A stretch of 8,855 nucleotides of DNA from Candidatus Saccharimonadota bacterium. Lineage in GTDB: Bacteria; Patescibacteriota; Saccharimonadia; Saccharimonadales; Saccharimonadaceae. The notes beneath the pieces are model-generated. The model worked only from the letters and a program-made list of their open reading frames with translations. It did not search any database and was not told the origin of the DNA. Position numbers and translations under genes: made by a program. This document shows positions 1-5,358 of this stretch, in pieces (positions within the stretch are counted from its first letter, which is position 1; each line of letters starts with the position of its first letter). Location of the stretch: positions 1 to 8,855 of the forward strand of contig DODJ01000025.1 in the NCBI GenBank assembly GCA_003545655.1. The letters run 5' to 3'.

Positions 1-273
1 ATACGTACCACCCTGAGCATACGCAGTTGTGCGATATTCTTGCTGATACCACCAAAATTGCAAGCCTGTAGCGCCAATAATCAGCCCTATGCTCAAGACC
101 CATAGCGCAACCCGTTGTCGTGCCTGACGGAAATTATCCCACCGCTTAAATACGAAGTGATGGGCGTGTTTTACAGCGCCCCCCTCAACTTTCTTCATGC
201 GCTTAGCAAGTTCCTTAGAGCTAAAGCTCATTTTAGGAATGCGGCGCCATTTACCTGGTTCGTTATCTGCCAC
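1..273 (-). CDS. Probable membrane-anchored peptide ABC transporter substrate-binding protein, N-terminal part (runs off left edge)
   Basis: Ninety-one codons are open from a GTG at 271-273 to the window edge, with no stop. The first ~53 residues are strongly basic (KWRR, KELAKRMKK, FKRWDNFRQARQR) and should be cytoplasmic. Residues ~54-76 (VALWVLSIGLIIGATGLQFWW) form one membrane span, followed by a polar stretch ending in GGTY. An uncleaved N-terminal anchor followed by GGTY resembles recalled saccharibacterial SBP_bac_5 (OppA/DppA-like) peptide-binding proteins, whose mature domain often opens with GGT plus a beta strand. No lipobox Cys is visible. The GTG start is chosen because AGGGG, overlapping the secG stop codon, lies about 11 nt upstream; the later in-frame ATG (codon 15) has no Shine-Dalgarno. 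It follows secG by 14 nt and is probably co-transcribed. The family call is inferred from the N-terminus alone; any basic single-pass membrane protein would fit the visible part. Confidence 0.55.
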   Translation of the reverse strand, partial: MADNEPGKWRRIPKMSFSSKELAKRMKKVEGGAVKHAHHFVFKRWDNFRQARQRVALWVLSIGLIIGATGLQFWWYQQEYRTTAYAQGGTY

Positions 274-287
274 GAGTATGCGTACCC

Positions 288-515
288 CTAACTAGGAATA
301 AGGAGACCGGCCAAAATTGAAACGACAAAAATCACCGCCAGTACGATGGTTGCCTCGAATAGGTTTTTATCAACCCCTCGACGAGTCGTATAAAGTTCAC
401 CAGAGCTTCCAAACCCCGCACCAAGTGTCGCACCGCGCTGCTGTAACAAAATAGCGACTACCATTAAGACACCAGATACAATCATCGCAATTTGTAAAAT
501 AAAATCAATTGACAT
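288..515 (-). CDS. secG: Preprotein translocase subunit SecG
   Basis: This 75-residue protein is the small accessory subunit of the SecYEG channel, which helps SecA-driven export across the cytoplasmic membrane. It has the family's two-helix layout: TM1 at ~4-24, a glycine-rich loop, and TM2 at ~52-73. The diagnostic loop is present: LLQQRGATLGAGFGSSGE, matching the LLQ..G..LG..FG pattern, then a Tyr-Thr-Thr-Arg-Arg-Gly stretch in place of the usual F..R.G, and a Leu/Thr-containing run into TM2. Length is normal for a SecG. The ATG at 513-515 has a good Shine-Dalgarno (GAGGAG, 9 nt upstream) inside the last codons of the upstream membrane protein, whose TAA is only 2 nt before this ATG. Translation of the two genes is therefore probably coupled. 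The next gene downstream is a probable substrate-binding protein that needs Sec for insertion. Confidence 0.93.
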   Translation of the reverse strand: MSIDFILQIAMIVSGVLMVVAILLQQRGATLGAGFGSSGELYTTRRGVDKNLFEATIVLAVIFVVSILAGLLIPS

Positions 516-517
516 TT

Positions 518-907
518 TTATGCACTCCTCATTTTGCGGCCGCGCAGTTCAAACACAGCACTCACTATATAGTTTATCAGACTCAGGATGATTCCGGTAA
601 TTATAGAATTACCAAACGACATCTGTAGACCGGGTGCAGCGGCAATGGCTACATATACCAATACACCGTTCACGATTATCGTAAATAGGCCCAGGGTAAG
701 TAAAATTGCCGGCATCGATACAATCATAAGCAACGGCTTAAACAGGCTATTAAACACCGAGAAAATAAGCCCGGCAAACACAAACCCCCAAAATCCGGCG
801 GTAATATCGTCGTTTTTGTAGCCGGTGCCTAGCAAGCGAAACGCAAGCCATAACCCTACCGCGTTCAACCCCCAACGGGTAACGAATACCATAAATTGTC
901 GTCGCAT
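518..907 (-). CDS. Four-TM membrane protein of the 'phage holin 4' superfamily (PF04020/YvlD-like)
   Basis: This 129-residue, very hydrophobic protein has a basic start (MRRQF) and a basic tail (LRGRKMRSA). Hydrophobic segments lie at about 7-25, 37-55, 58-90 (long, possibly two passes with a Pro-containing turn) and 98-118. The central stretch NSLFKPLLMIVSMPAILLTL, continuing GLFTIIVNGVLVYV, matches the recalled core of the Phage_holin_4_2 family (N.l.kPll...s.P..ilTlGlf..viNa). Despite the name, these proteins are widespread in bacterial chromosomes, and nothing around this gene suggests a prophage or lysis cassette. The function is unknown; the YvlD relatives are associated with envelope-stress regions. 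It lies between the aminopeptidase and secG and ends 2 nt before the secG ATG. AAGGG sits 5 nt before its own ATG, but an extended -10 box is so close (918-923) that this Shine-Dalgarno may not be transcribed. Confidence 0.85.
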   Translation of the reverse strand: MRRQFMVFVTRWGLNAVGLWLAFRLLGTGYKNDDITAGFWGFVFAGLIFSVFNSLFKPLLMIVSMPAILLTLGLFTIIVNGVLVYVAIAAAPGLQMSFGNSIITGIILSLINYIVSAVFELRGRKMRSA

Positions 908-917
908 AAGTGCCCTT

Positions 918-926
918 AGTATAGCA
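918..926 (-). promoter_or_regulatory. Extended -10 element upstream of the holin-4-like/secG operon
   Basis: On the minus strand this reads TGCTATACT, an extended -10 (TGn plus TATACT, hexamer at 918-923). Only 10 nt separate the hexamer from the ATG at 907, so transcription should begin about 3-5 nt before the start codon. No convincing -35 is seen, which is common for extended -10 promoters. The element fits in the 25-bp gap after the pepP stop codon and would let the holin-like, secG and substrate-binding genes be transcribed independently of pepP. Confidence 0.55.
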
Positions 927-932
927 TACCTA

Positions 933-2156
933 TCACAGTCCTGTAGGCAAATCTCCGCTCAGGTTTTCATTCCCTGTTTCAGTAACAAGAATGTCGTCTT
1001 CAATACGCACCCCTATACCCTCCTCGGGGATATAAATTCCTGGCTCAACCGTTAGCACCATACCGGGCATAAACTCCGTATACCCGCCAAACGACTCATG
1101 GACATCAATCCCTAACCCATGACTAATTGCGTGCGGAAAATACTTGCGATAGTCTTCGGGCTTTTTAAGTAAACCAAGGCTCCGCAATGCCTCCTTCATT
1201 ATTTCATCAGATTTATCTTGGTATTCGCTTAAAGCTAGCCCTGGTTTAATAAGGTTAATGATAGCGAAGTGAGCCTTTTCTACTGCAGCGTGTACCGCAA
1301 CCTCGCGGGCGGTTGGGGTACCTATAGCGTACGTGCGGGTGATGTCAGCACAGTACCCCCCTACTCGTGCAGCAGCATCAATTAAAAGAAGTCCATTTTT
1401 CGGAAGCGGATTATTGTTGCGTGTGTAATGAAGTGTTAATGCGTTAGCTCCTGCTGCAACAATGGGTTCGTAGGCATACCCTTCGGCACCATTCATCCTA
1501 AATGTATAACCCAGGGAAGCCTCTACTTCATACTCATACTGAACTAGATCCGCAAGAGTATCTCGCACACTGTTAAAACCCTTTGTGGTTATTGCTATCG
1601 CTTTACGTATATAGGCGTGCTCGTTCTCGTCTTTGGTCGCCCTTAGTCGTACAAGCAGCGGACGGATATCTTCAACGTTTTGGAACTTCCGTTTAAGCGT
1701 GCGCTGCGCTATGACCGCCGCAGGGTTAATCGTAAAACTGTCCTTAAGGTACGGTGCGTCATAGCCCCCTGCGTACACTTTTGTAATACCTGCCTTCTGC
1801 TGATCTTTTAATAAGTTTTTTGCAACATCTGCCGTAATAATGGTATGTACCCCACTTACCTTGGCGGCCTCATGGTCTAACATACCGCCGTCAAATAATA
1901 GCTCACTAGGCGAGATATAGGGTCGAACAAGATACTCTTCTTCAAGTAGCAGCAGTTGCCACCCAGGTTCACTAATACCCGTGAGCCAAAAAAAGTCCGC
2001 CTGTTGAATGAACGGTACAGCCATATCACCCGCCAATTGCATAGACGTATATCCTGTAATGATAATGGGATTTTTTGAATTTAGTGCGTTACGAAGTTTT
2101 TTGCGATGTTCGCAAAACATTGCTGATGCTGCTTCCATATAGTGTCCATTATGCAC
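933..2156 (-). CDS. pepP: Xaa-Pro aminopeptidase (M24B metallopeptidase, AmpP-like)
   Basis: A cytoplasmic dinuclear-metal exopeptidase that removes an N-terminal residue next to proline. With the GTG start it is 407 residues: an N-terminal AMP_N-like domain (~13-160; HRKKLRNAL, QQADFFWLTGI) and a C-terminal pita-bread M24 domain (~170-398). All five metal ligands are visible: D260 (LLLIDAA), D271 (CADITRTY), H346 (ISHGLGIDVHE), E371 (TVEPGIY) and E386 (RIEDDILVT). H243 (LTLHYTRN) and H353 fit the expected catalytic histidines. The start is uncertain. GTG at 2154-2156 has only a weak CAGG upstream; ATG at 2136-2138 lies 9 nt after a CATAAT -10-like hexamer (2148-2153). The pilin stop is 5 nt upstream of the GTG, so the gene is probably also co-transcribed with the pilin gene. 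It ends at TGA immediately followed by in-frame TAG. A peptide-scavenging role alongside the peptide-binding protein is plausible but inferred. Confidence 0.92.
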   Translation of the reverse strand: MHNGHYMEAASAMFCEHRKKLRNALNSKNPIIITGYTSMQLAGDMAVPFIQQADFFWLTGISEPGWQLLLLEEEYLVRPYISPSELLFDGGMLDHEAAKVSGVHTIITADVAKNLLKDQQKAGITKVYAGGYDAPYLKDSFTINPAAVIAQRTLKRKFQNVEDIRPLLVRLRATKDENEHAYIRKAIAITTKGFNSVRDTLADLVQYEYEVEASLGYTFRMNGAEGYAYEPIVAAGANALTLHYTRNNNPLPKNGLLLIDAAARVGGYCADITRTYAIGTPTAREVAVHAAVEKAHFAIINLIKPGLALSEYQDKSDEIMKEALRSLGLLKKPEDYRKYFPHAISHGLGIDVHESFGGYTEFMPGMVLTVEPGIYIPEEGIGVRIEDDILVTETGNENLSGDLPTGL

Positions 2157-2161
2157 TATAT

Positions 2162-3091
2162 TTAGCCTGAGCCACTTGAAATTGCATTATTTTCAGAGCC
2201 ATGCCATAACCATCTTGTTGTTTCGCCATCTATATACCCTCCGGTATACGTTCCGTCCGTCCATACAAGATTATATAACTCAAAAGCGTCACCCACGCCA
2301 CCCACACCGCTTCCCCAAAGTATTTTTAGGAAAATAGGCTGCCCTGCGTAAGAGCTAGGAATCGTGACTGTCTGGCGAACTGTCTGTATAGAACCTCCTG
2401 TCATCGTTAATGACTGGCTAAGGCCCGATATAACCGACGTACCTGTTCCATACCCAATCTGAGAGCTCAGCGTCGTATCTACCGATGATTTAATTCTGTA
2501 GTAAATTGTATAGGTCTCTCCCCCTACAGCGGTACGAACACCTCCCGATTCCCGTTCAATATATAACGCATAGGCAGCGGTAGTGAGGCGTGTCGACCTA
2601 ACCCTTTGGGTACTACCGACATTTATAAAGGTTACATTTCCAACCGAAGCGCTACTTGGTTTGTAGTACTTGTCGTTCGTTGGCGTTGGGTTGTGTATGT
2701 AGTTAAAGCGCTCGGCTGGGCATGTCCCTGACTGTGGATCGCCTTTCGCATACGAATCATAATAATAGGTAACACTACTATCGTTTGTTGATCTTGCTTC
2801 TATACAAAATGCATATGCATTTGAGCGAACAAGGTTCACGGTTACGCCGTCACTAGAGTTAAAGGAGCTTGGAATTGTATCAGGGTATCCCGACTCGCTA
2901 AAGTTACGCGCCGACTCCATTGCTGAAACAAGGTTAATCGCATCGCTTTTCGCCTGATCGTTGTATACACGCACACGCCACTGCCCATAACCCACTATTG
3001 TTATTGCGGCAAGTATCCCAATAACAACAATTACTACCGTAAGCTCAACAATTGTAAAACCTTGGTTTCTCCTAGCAGGTAAATATTTCAT
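2162..3091 (-). CDS. Type IV prepilin-like protein with large beta-rich C-terminal domain
   Basis: This 309-residue protein starts with a class III signal: a short basic leader ending NQG, then FTIVELTVVIVVIGILAAI. Prepilin peptidase should cut between G11 and F12, leaving Glu at mature position 5 (E16), needed for filament assembly. The hydrophobic stretch 12-33 is the pilin alpha-1 helix. Residues ~40-126 look like a pilin head, with C96 and C124 placed for a disulfide. Residues ~128-309 form a second Ser/Thr/Gly/Tyr-rich, predicted beta domain (YALYIERESGG, YTIYYRIKSS, IFLKILWGSG). It ends in YIDGETTRWLWHGSENNAIS, resembling the DGDTP..W.G..H.S tail motif of some phage tail and CBM-like domains. 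Most major pilins have about 140-180 residues, so this is long and may be a minor or tip pilin. No pilin assembly genes are in the window. It starts 26 bp after uvrC and ends 5 nt before pepP. ATG 3089-3091 has no good Shine-Dalgarno. Confidence 0.88.
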   Translation of the reverse strand: MKYLPARRNQGFTIVELTVVIVVIGILAAITIVGYGQWRVRVYNDQAKSDAINLVSAMESARNFSESGYPDTIPSSFNSSDGVTVNLVRSNAYAFCIEARSTNDSSVTYYYDSYAKGDPQSGTCPAERFNYIHNPTPTNDKYYKPSSASVGNVTFINVGSTQRVRSTRLTTAAYALYIERESGGVRTAVGGETYTIYYRIKSSVDTTLSSQIGYGTGTSVISGLSQSLTMTGGSIQTVRQTVTIPSSYAGQPIFLKILWGSGVGGVGDAFELYNLVWTDGTYTGGYIDGETTRWLWHGSENNAISSGSG

Positions 3092-3100
3092 TCTTTCTAT

Positions 3101-3109
3101 ACTATACCA
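3101..3109 (-). promoter_or_regulatory. Extended -10 element upstream of the prepilin gene
   Basis: The minus strand reads TGGTATAGT, a full TGn extended -10 with hexamer TATAGT (3101-3106). Nine nucleotides separate it from the ATG at 3091, so the transcript would start at or within about 3 nt of the start codon. The preceding sequence (AGAAAGA) is not a convincing Shine-Dalgarno. The element lies wholly in the 26-bp gap after the uvrC stop. No clear -35 is visible. Confidence 0.55.
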
Positions 3110-3117
3110 TAAGCGCC

Positions 3118-4677
3118 TTACGGCTCAGTTAGCGCCCGGACTACTACTCTTGCTTTTGCAAGCCCAATAATTTCGCTAATATCCTCTATGCTCGCATCCC
3201 TCAGGCCACGCACACTTCCAAACTTCCGTATAAGCTTACGCCGCGTTGCTGGACCAATACCCGGGATATCTTCTAGTACACTAGAGGTCTGCTTTCCGCG
3301 TTTTAGAACCGTATGATAACTCACGGCAAACCTATGTGACTCATCCCTGATACGCTGGAATAATTTTGTTACATGTACATATTTTGCTGGTCCATCAGTG
3401 CTTGCTCGCAAGTTTTTTGAATGACCCGAAGCGTTAGCTTGCCCAGCATGTAAATTCACCGTATAGAATTGACCCGAACGCGTTACTGCTACGCTAGGGT
3501 CACCCCTGCCCACCCGAAGCTGCTCAATAAATGTCATACCTACATCCGAATGCTCAGGATGAACAATAACTTCTTCATCACGCTTCGCGATACTTATTAC
3601 TGGTACTGTGATGCTGCGCTCTTTCAAGGCCTGTATAGCCGCCTCCAACTGGCCCTTCCCCCCGTCAATTAGCAGTAAATCTGGCATACCCCAGCTTTTT
3701 ATGTTCTTCTCGCTAAAACGCCGCACTAATACTTCGCGCATATTTGCATAATCATCGTTGCGCTCAGAAGTTTTAAACTTTCTATAATTCACACGGTCAC
3801 TCACGCCGTTCGTAAACACCACCATGCTTGCCACGACATTCCTGCCGCCCATATGACTAATATCGTAACCTTCAATACGCGCGGGTATTTTTGGTAACCC
3901 AAAAAGTTCAACTAAATCACCTAGTGCCTTGTCTTTACTAATATCCAAAAACTCCCTATCACCAAACATAATTTTTTGCTGTAGGGCACGTAAATCACTA
4001 AGCTGATTGCGAAAGTGGGCAGCGTTTTCAAAGTCGTGCAACTTTGCCGCTTGGTTCATGTGCTTTTCAATATCACGAATAATTGCTTTGCGTCCGCCTT
4101 CTATATAGCGAATAAGCTGCCGTAATGTCGCCTTATATTCCGCCGATGATACCCCAGGTCGCGGGCTTAACCCAATATGTGCGTCTAAATCAGGGCGTCG
4201 CCCTTCCTGTGGCGCCTTTGTATAATAGGGGAACACCCGACGCAAATACCTCAGCGCTTTTTTTATAGCAAACCCATTGTAATACGGGCCGAAATACTGC
4301 GCCCCATCATCGGTTGGATTTCGCGTAAACCCAACAGTCGGCCATTCACTTTTCATATCAATACGCACAAACATCTGCGACTTATCGTCGCGTAGTAAAA
4401 TATTAAAGCGCGGCATGTAGCGCTTAACCATTTCCGACTCTAGAAACAGAGCGTCGAGTTCACTTTCGGTTTCTACCCAATCGGTATCATAAATTTCTTC
4501 CACTAAAGCACGTGTTTTTACGTCCATGTCGCGCGTACTTTGGAAATACTGGCGCACCCGATTTTTTAATACCGCTGCTTTGCCGACATAAATAATTTCA
4601 CCCGTTTTCGACTTATGAAAATACACCCCGGCCGACCGTGGGAGTGTTTTTAGCTTTTCCTCAAGTGCCTTATTCAT
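3118..4677 (-). CDS. uvrC: UvrABC excinuclease subunit C, short cysteine-free variant
   Basis: UvrC makes both incisions around damage marked by UvrB in nucleotide excision repair. Domains in order: GIY-YIG nuclease (~12-95; AGVYF, IIYVGKA with Y19, Y30, K33, R40; metal-ligand Glu at E80 in LFLESEMVKRYMPRFN); UVR motif for UvrB contact (~200-234; HDFENAAHFRNQL); RNase H-like nuclease (~267-455) with triad D272 (EGYDISH), D338 (LLLIDGGKGQL) and H448 (RIRDESHRF); and C-terminal tandem HhH (~466-515; LEDIPGIGPATRRKL). Catalytic residues are intact, so it is probably functional. Oddities: 519 residues against ~600 in E. coli; no cysteine anywhere, including the [4Fe-4S] region; the usual ~100-residue stretch between UVR and RNase H is reduced to ~30; and ~35-40 extra residues lie before the catalytic His. 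ATG 4675-4677 gives the usual N-terminus (LEEKLKTLPRSAGVYF). Spacing to neighbours is 26 bp downstream and 70 bp upstream. Confidence 0.95.
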   Translation of the reverse strand: MNKALEEKLKTLPRSAGVYFHKSKTGEIIYVGKAAVLKNRVRQYFQSTRDMDVKTRALVEEIYDTDWVETESELDALFLESEMVKRYMPRFNILLRDDKSQMFVRIDMKSEWPTVGFTRNPTDDGAQYFGPYYNGFAIKKALRYLRRVFPYYTKAPQEGRRPDLDAHIGLSPRPGVSSAEYKATLRQLIRYIEGGRKAIIRDIEKHMNQAAKLHDFENAAHFRNQLSDLRALQQKIMFGDREFLDISKDKALGDLVELFGLPKIPARIEGYDISHMGGRNVVASMVVFTNGVSDRVNYRKFKTSERNDDYANMREVLVRRFSEKNIKSWGMPDLLLIDGGKGQLEAAIQALKERSITVPVISIAKRDEEVIVHPEHSDVGMTFIEQLRVGRGDPSVAVTRSGQFYTVNLHAGQANASGHSKNLRASTDGPAKYVHVTKLFQRIRDESHRFAVSYHTVLKRGKQTSSVLEDIPGIGPATRRKLIRKFGSVRGLRDASIEDISEIIGLAKARVVVRALTEP

Positions 4678-4690
4678 ATCTTCTTTTACC

Positions 4691-4696
4691 AGTATA
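4691..4696 (-). promoter_or_regulatory. -10 element upstream of uvrC
   Basis: TATACT on the minus strand, 13 nt before the uvrC ATG. Transcription would start about 6 nt before the start codon. The intervening AAAAGAAGAT is A-rich with at best a weak, badly spaced Shine-Dalgarno. No -35 of quality is visible because the upstream 17-18 bp fall in a hairpin arm. Confidence 0.45.
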
Positions 4697-4703
4697 CAAA
4701 ATA

Positions 4704-4722
4704 TCGCCGCGTTTTACGGCGA
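4704..4722 (-). terminator. Probable intrinsic terminator after the HdeD-like gene
   Basis: On the minus strand a 6-bp GC-rich stem (TCGCCG/CGGCGA, arms at 4717-4722 and 4704-4709) with a 7-nt loop is followed by TATTTTGT. The stem is perfect, but the T-run is short and interrupted, so termination may be partial. It lies 25 nt after the HdeD-like stop codon and directly before the uvrC -10 box. It is the only terminator-like hairpin I find in the leftward gene series. Confidence 0.5.
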
Positions 4723-4747
4723 CGATACTCTGTTTCTTGCCTTAAAA

Positions 4748-5305
4748 CTATTTTTTAAGTGCGTTTTGCTCGCGGAAAGCGAAAGCAATAACCAACGCGC
4801 CGTATAGTACAGCATAAAGACCAATAACCCACACAATTGCAACACCTGCAGTAACAGGGTGAGACAGCGTAATGATACCTGCAATTACCCCCAAGGCGCC
4901 AACAATACCGTGTAGCCAACGCTTATCCGTTGCTTCGTCTTTGTCAAAGAGCCCTTCCAGAATATCAACCACACCACGAACCAAGAAGGTTATACCAATA
5001 AAGAATACGAAGATTCCTGCGGTAACTTCTGGGTTGCGCAGCATGTACACCGAAAGGCCAATGGCGAGCACACTAAAAATAAGCTCTAGCCACCAAAACT
5101 TATTCGAGCCAATTGATGAAAGGCTTACAATAAGCCCTACAATACCCCACACTAATATAAACACTCCAAACATCACCACGAGTAGCGCAACCGTTAAGCC
5201 GGGCCAAAACAGCGCTAGCGTACCAAATAGAATTGCCAATACCCCTTGTGTAATAGCAAGCGCCCATAGGCTTTTTGCCATAGGACTGAGTTCATTCTTT
5301 GCCAT
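4748..5305 (-). CDS. HdeD/DUF308 family six-TM membrane protein
   Basis: A 185-residue integral membrane protein from ATG 5303-5305. Six hydrophobic segments lie at about 12-34, 38-60, 71-91, 95-115, 130-150 and 155-178. They form three repeats of a two-helix unit with a central Pro turn: GVLAILFGTLALFWPGLTVA; then IGLSVYMLRNPEVTAGIFVF; then AGIITLSHPVTAGVAIVWVI. This threefold pattern is characteristic of DUF308/HdeD. HdeD in E. coli is linked to acid resistance at high cell density; for distant members the role is unknown, and no acid-stress partners are nearby. The ATG is chosen because AAAGGGAG lies 6 nt upstream; an in-frame TTG two codons earlier would overlap that spacing. The C-terminus is short and basic (FREQNALKK). 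It follows trhO by 53 bp with its own -10 box and is followed by a hairpin. Confidence 0.88.
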   Translation of the reverse strand: MAKNELSPMAKSLWALAITQGVLAILFGTLALFWPGLTVALLVVMFGVFILVWGIVGLIVSLSSIGSNKFWWLELIFSVLAIGLSVYMLRNPEVTAGIFVFFIGITFLVRGVVDILEGLFDKDEATDKRWLHGIVGALGVIAGIITLSHPVTAGVAIVWVIGLYAVLYGALVIAFAFREQNALKK

Positions 5306-5332
5306 ATACAACTCCCTTTAAATAGCACTCTC

Positions 5333-5338
5333 AGTATA
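5333..5338 (-). promoter_or_regulatory. -10 element and Shine-Dalgarno of the HdeD-like gene
   Basis: TATACT on the minus strand, 27 nt before the ATG at 5305. Predicted start of transcription is near 5326, leaving a ~20-nt leader with a strong Shine-Dalgarno (AAAGGGAG at 5312-5319). This is the one leftward gene with a conventional leader, in contrast to trhO, uvrC and the prepilin gene. The -35 region is not recognisable. Confidence 0.5.
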
Positions 5339-5358
5339 CTCCCAGAATGTCAAATTAG

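Noticed and set aside
518..907. Prophage lysis cassette suggested by the 'holin' family name
   Set aside because: No endolysin, integrase or phage structural gene is nearby; the gene sits in an aminopeptidase-secG cluster, and this family is common in chromosomes.
933..935. TGA at the end of pepP as a recoded sense codon
   Set aside because: It is followed at once by in-frame TAG, and the M24 domain is complete, so TGA is a stop here.
2807..2822. Perfect 16-bp palindrome (AAATGCATATGCATTT) inside the prepilin gene
   Set aside because: It falls on the codons for Ser-Asn-Ala-Tyr-Ala-Phe and is explained by coding; it is mid-gene with no second copy seen in the window. Probably chance.
5306..5311. 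TTG start two codons upstream for the HdeD-like protein
   Set aside because: The ATG at 5305 has ideal spacing from AAAGGGAG; the TTG would nearly touch the Shine-Dalgarno.
4872..5321. 149-codon open frame on the plus strand opposite the HdeD-like gene
   Set aside because: Antisense shadow of a low-complexity hydrophobic gene; Ser/Thr/Pro-rich translation with no domain, and the opposite strand has a clear family match with a Shine-Dalgarno.
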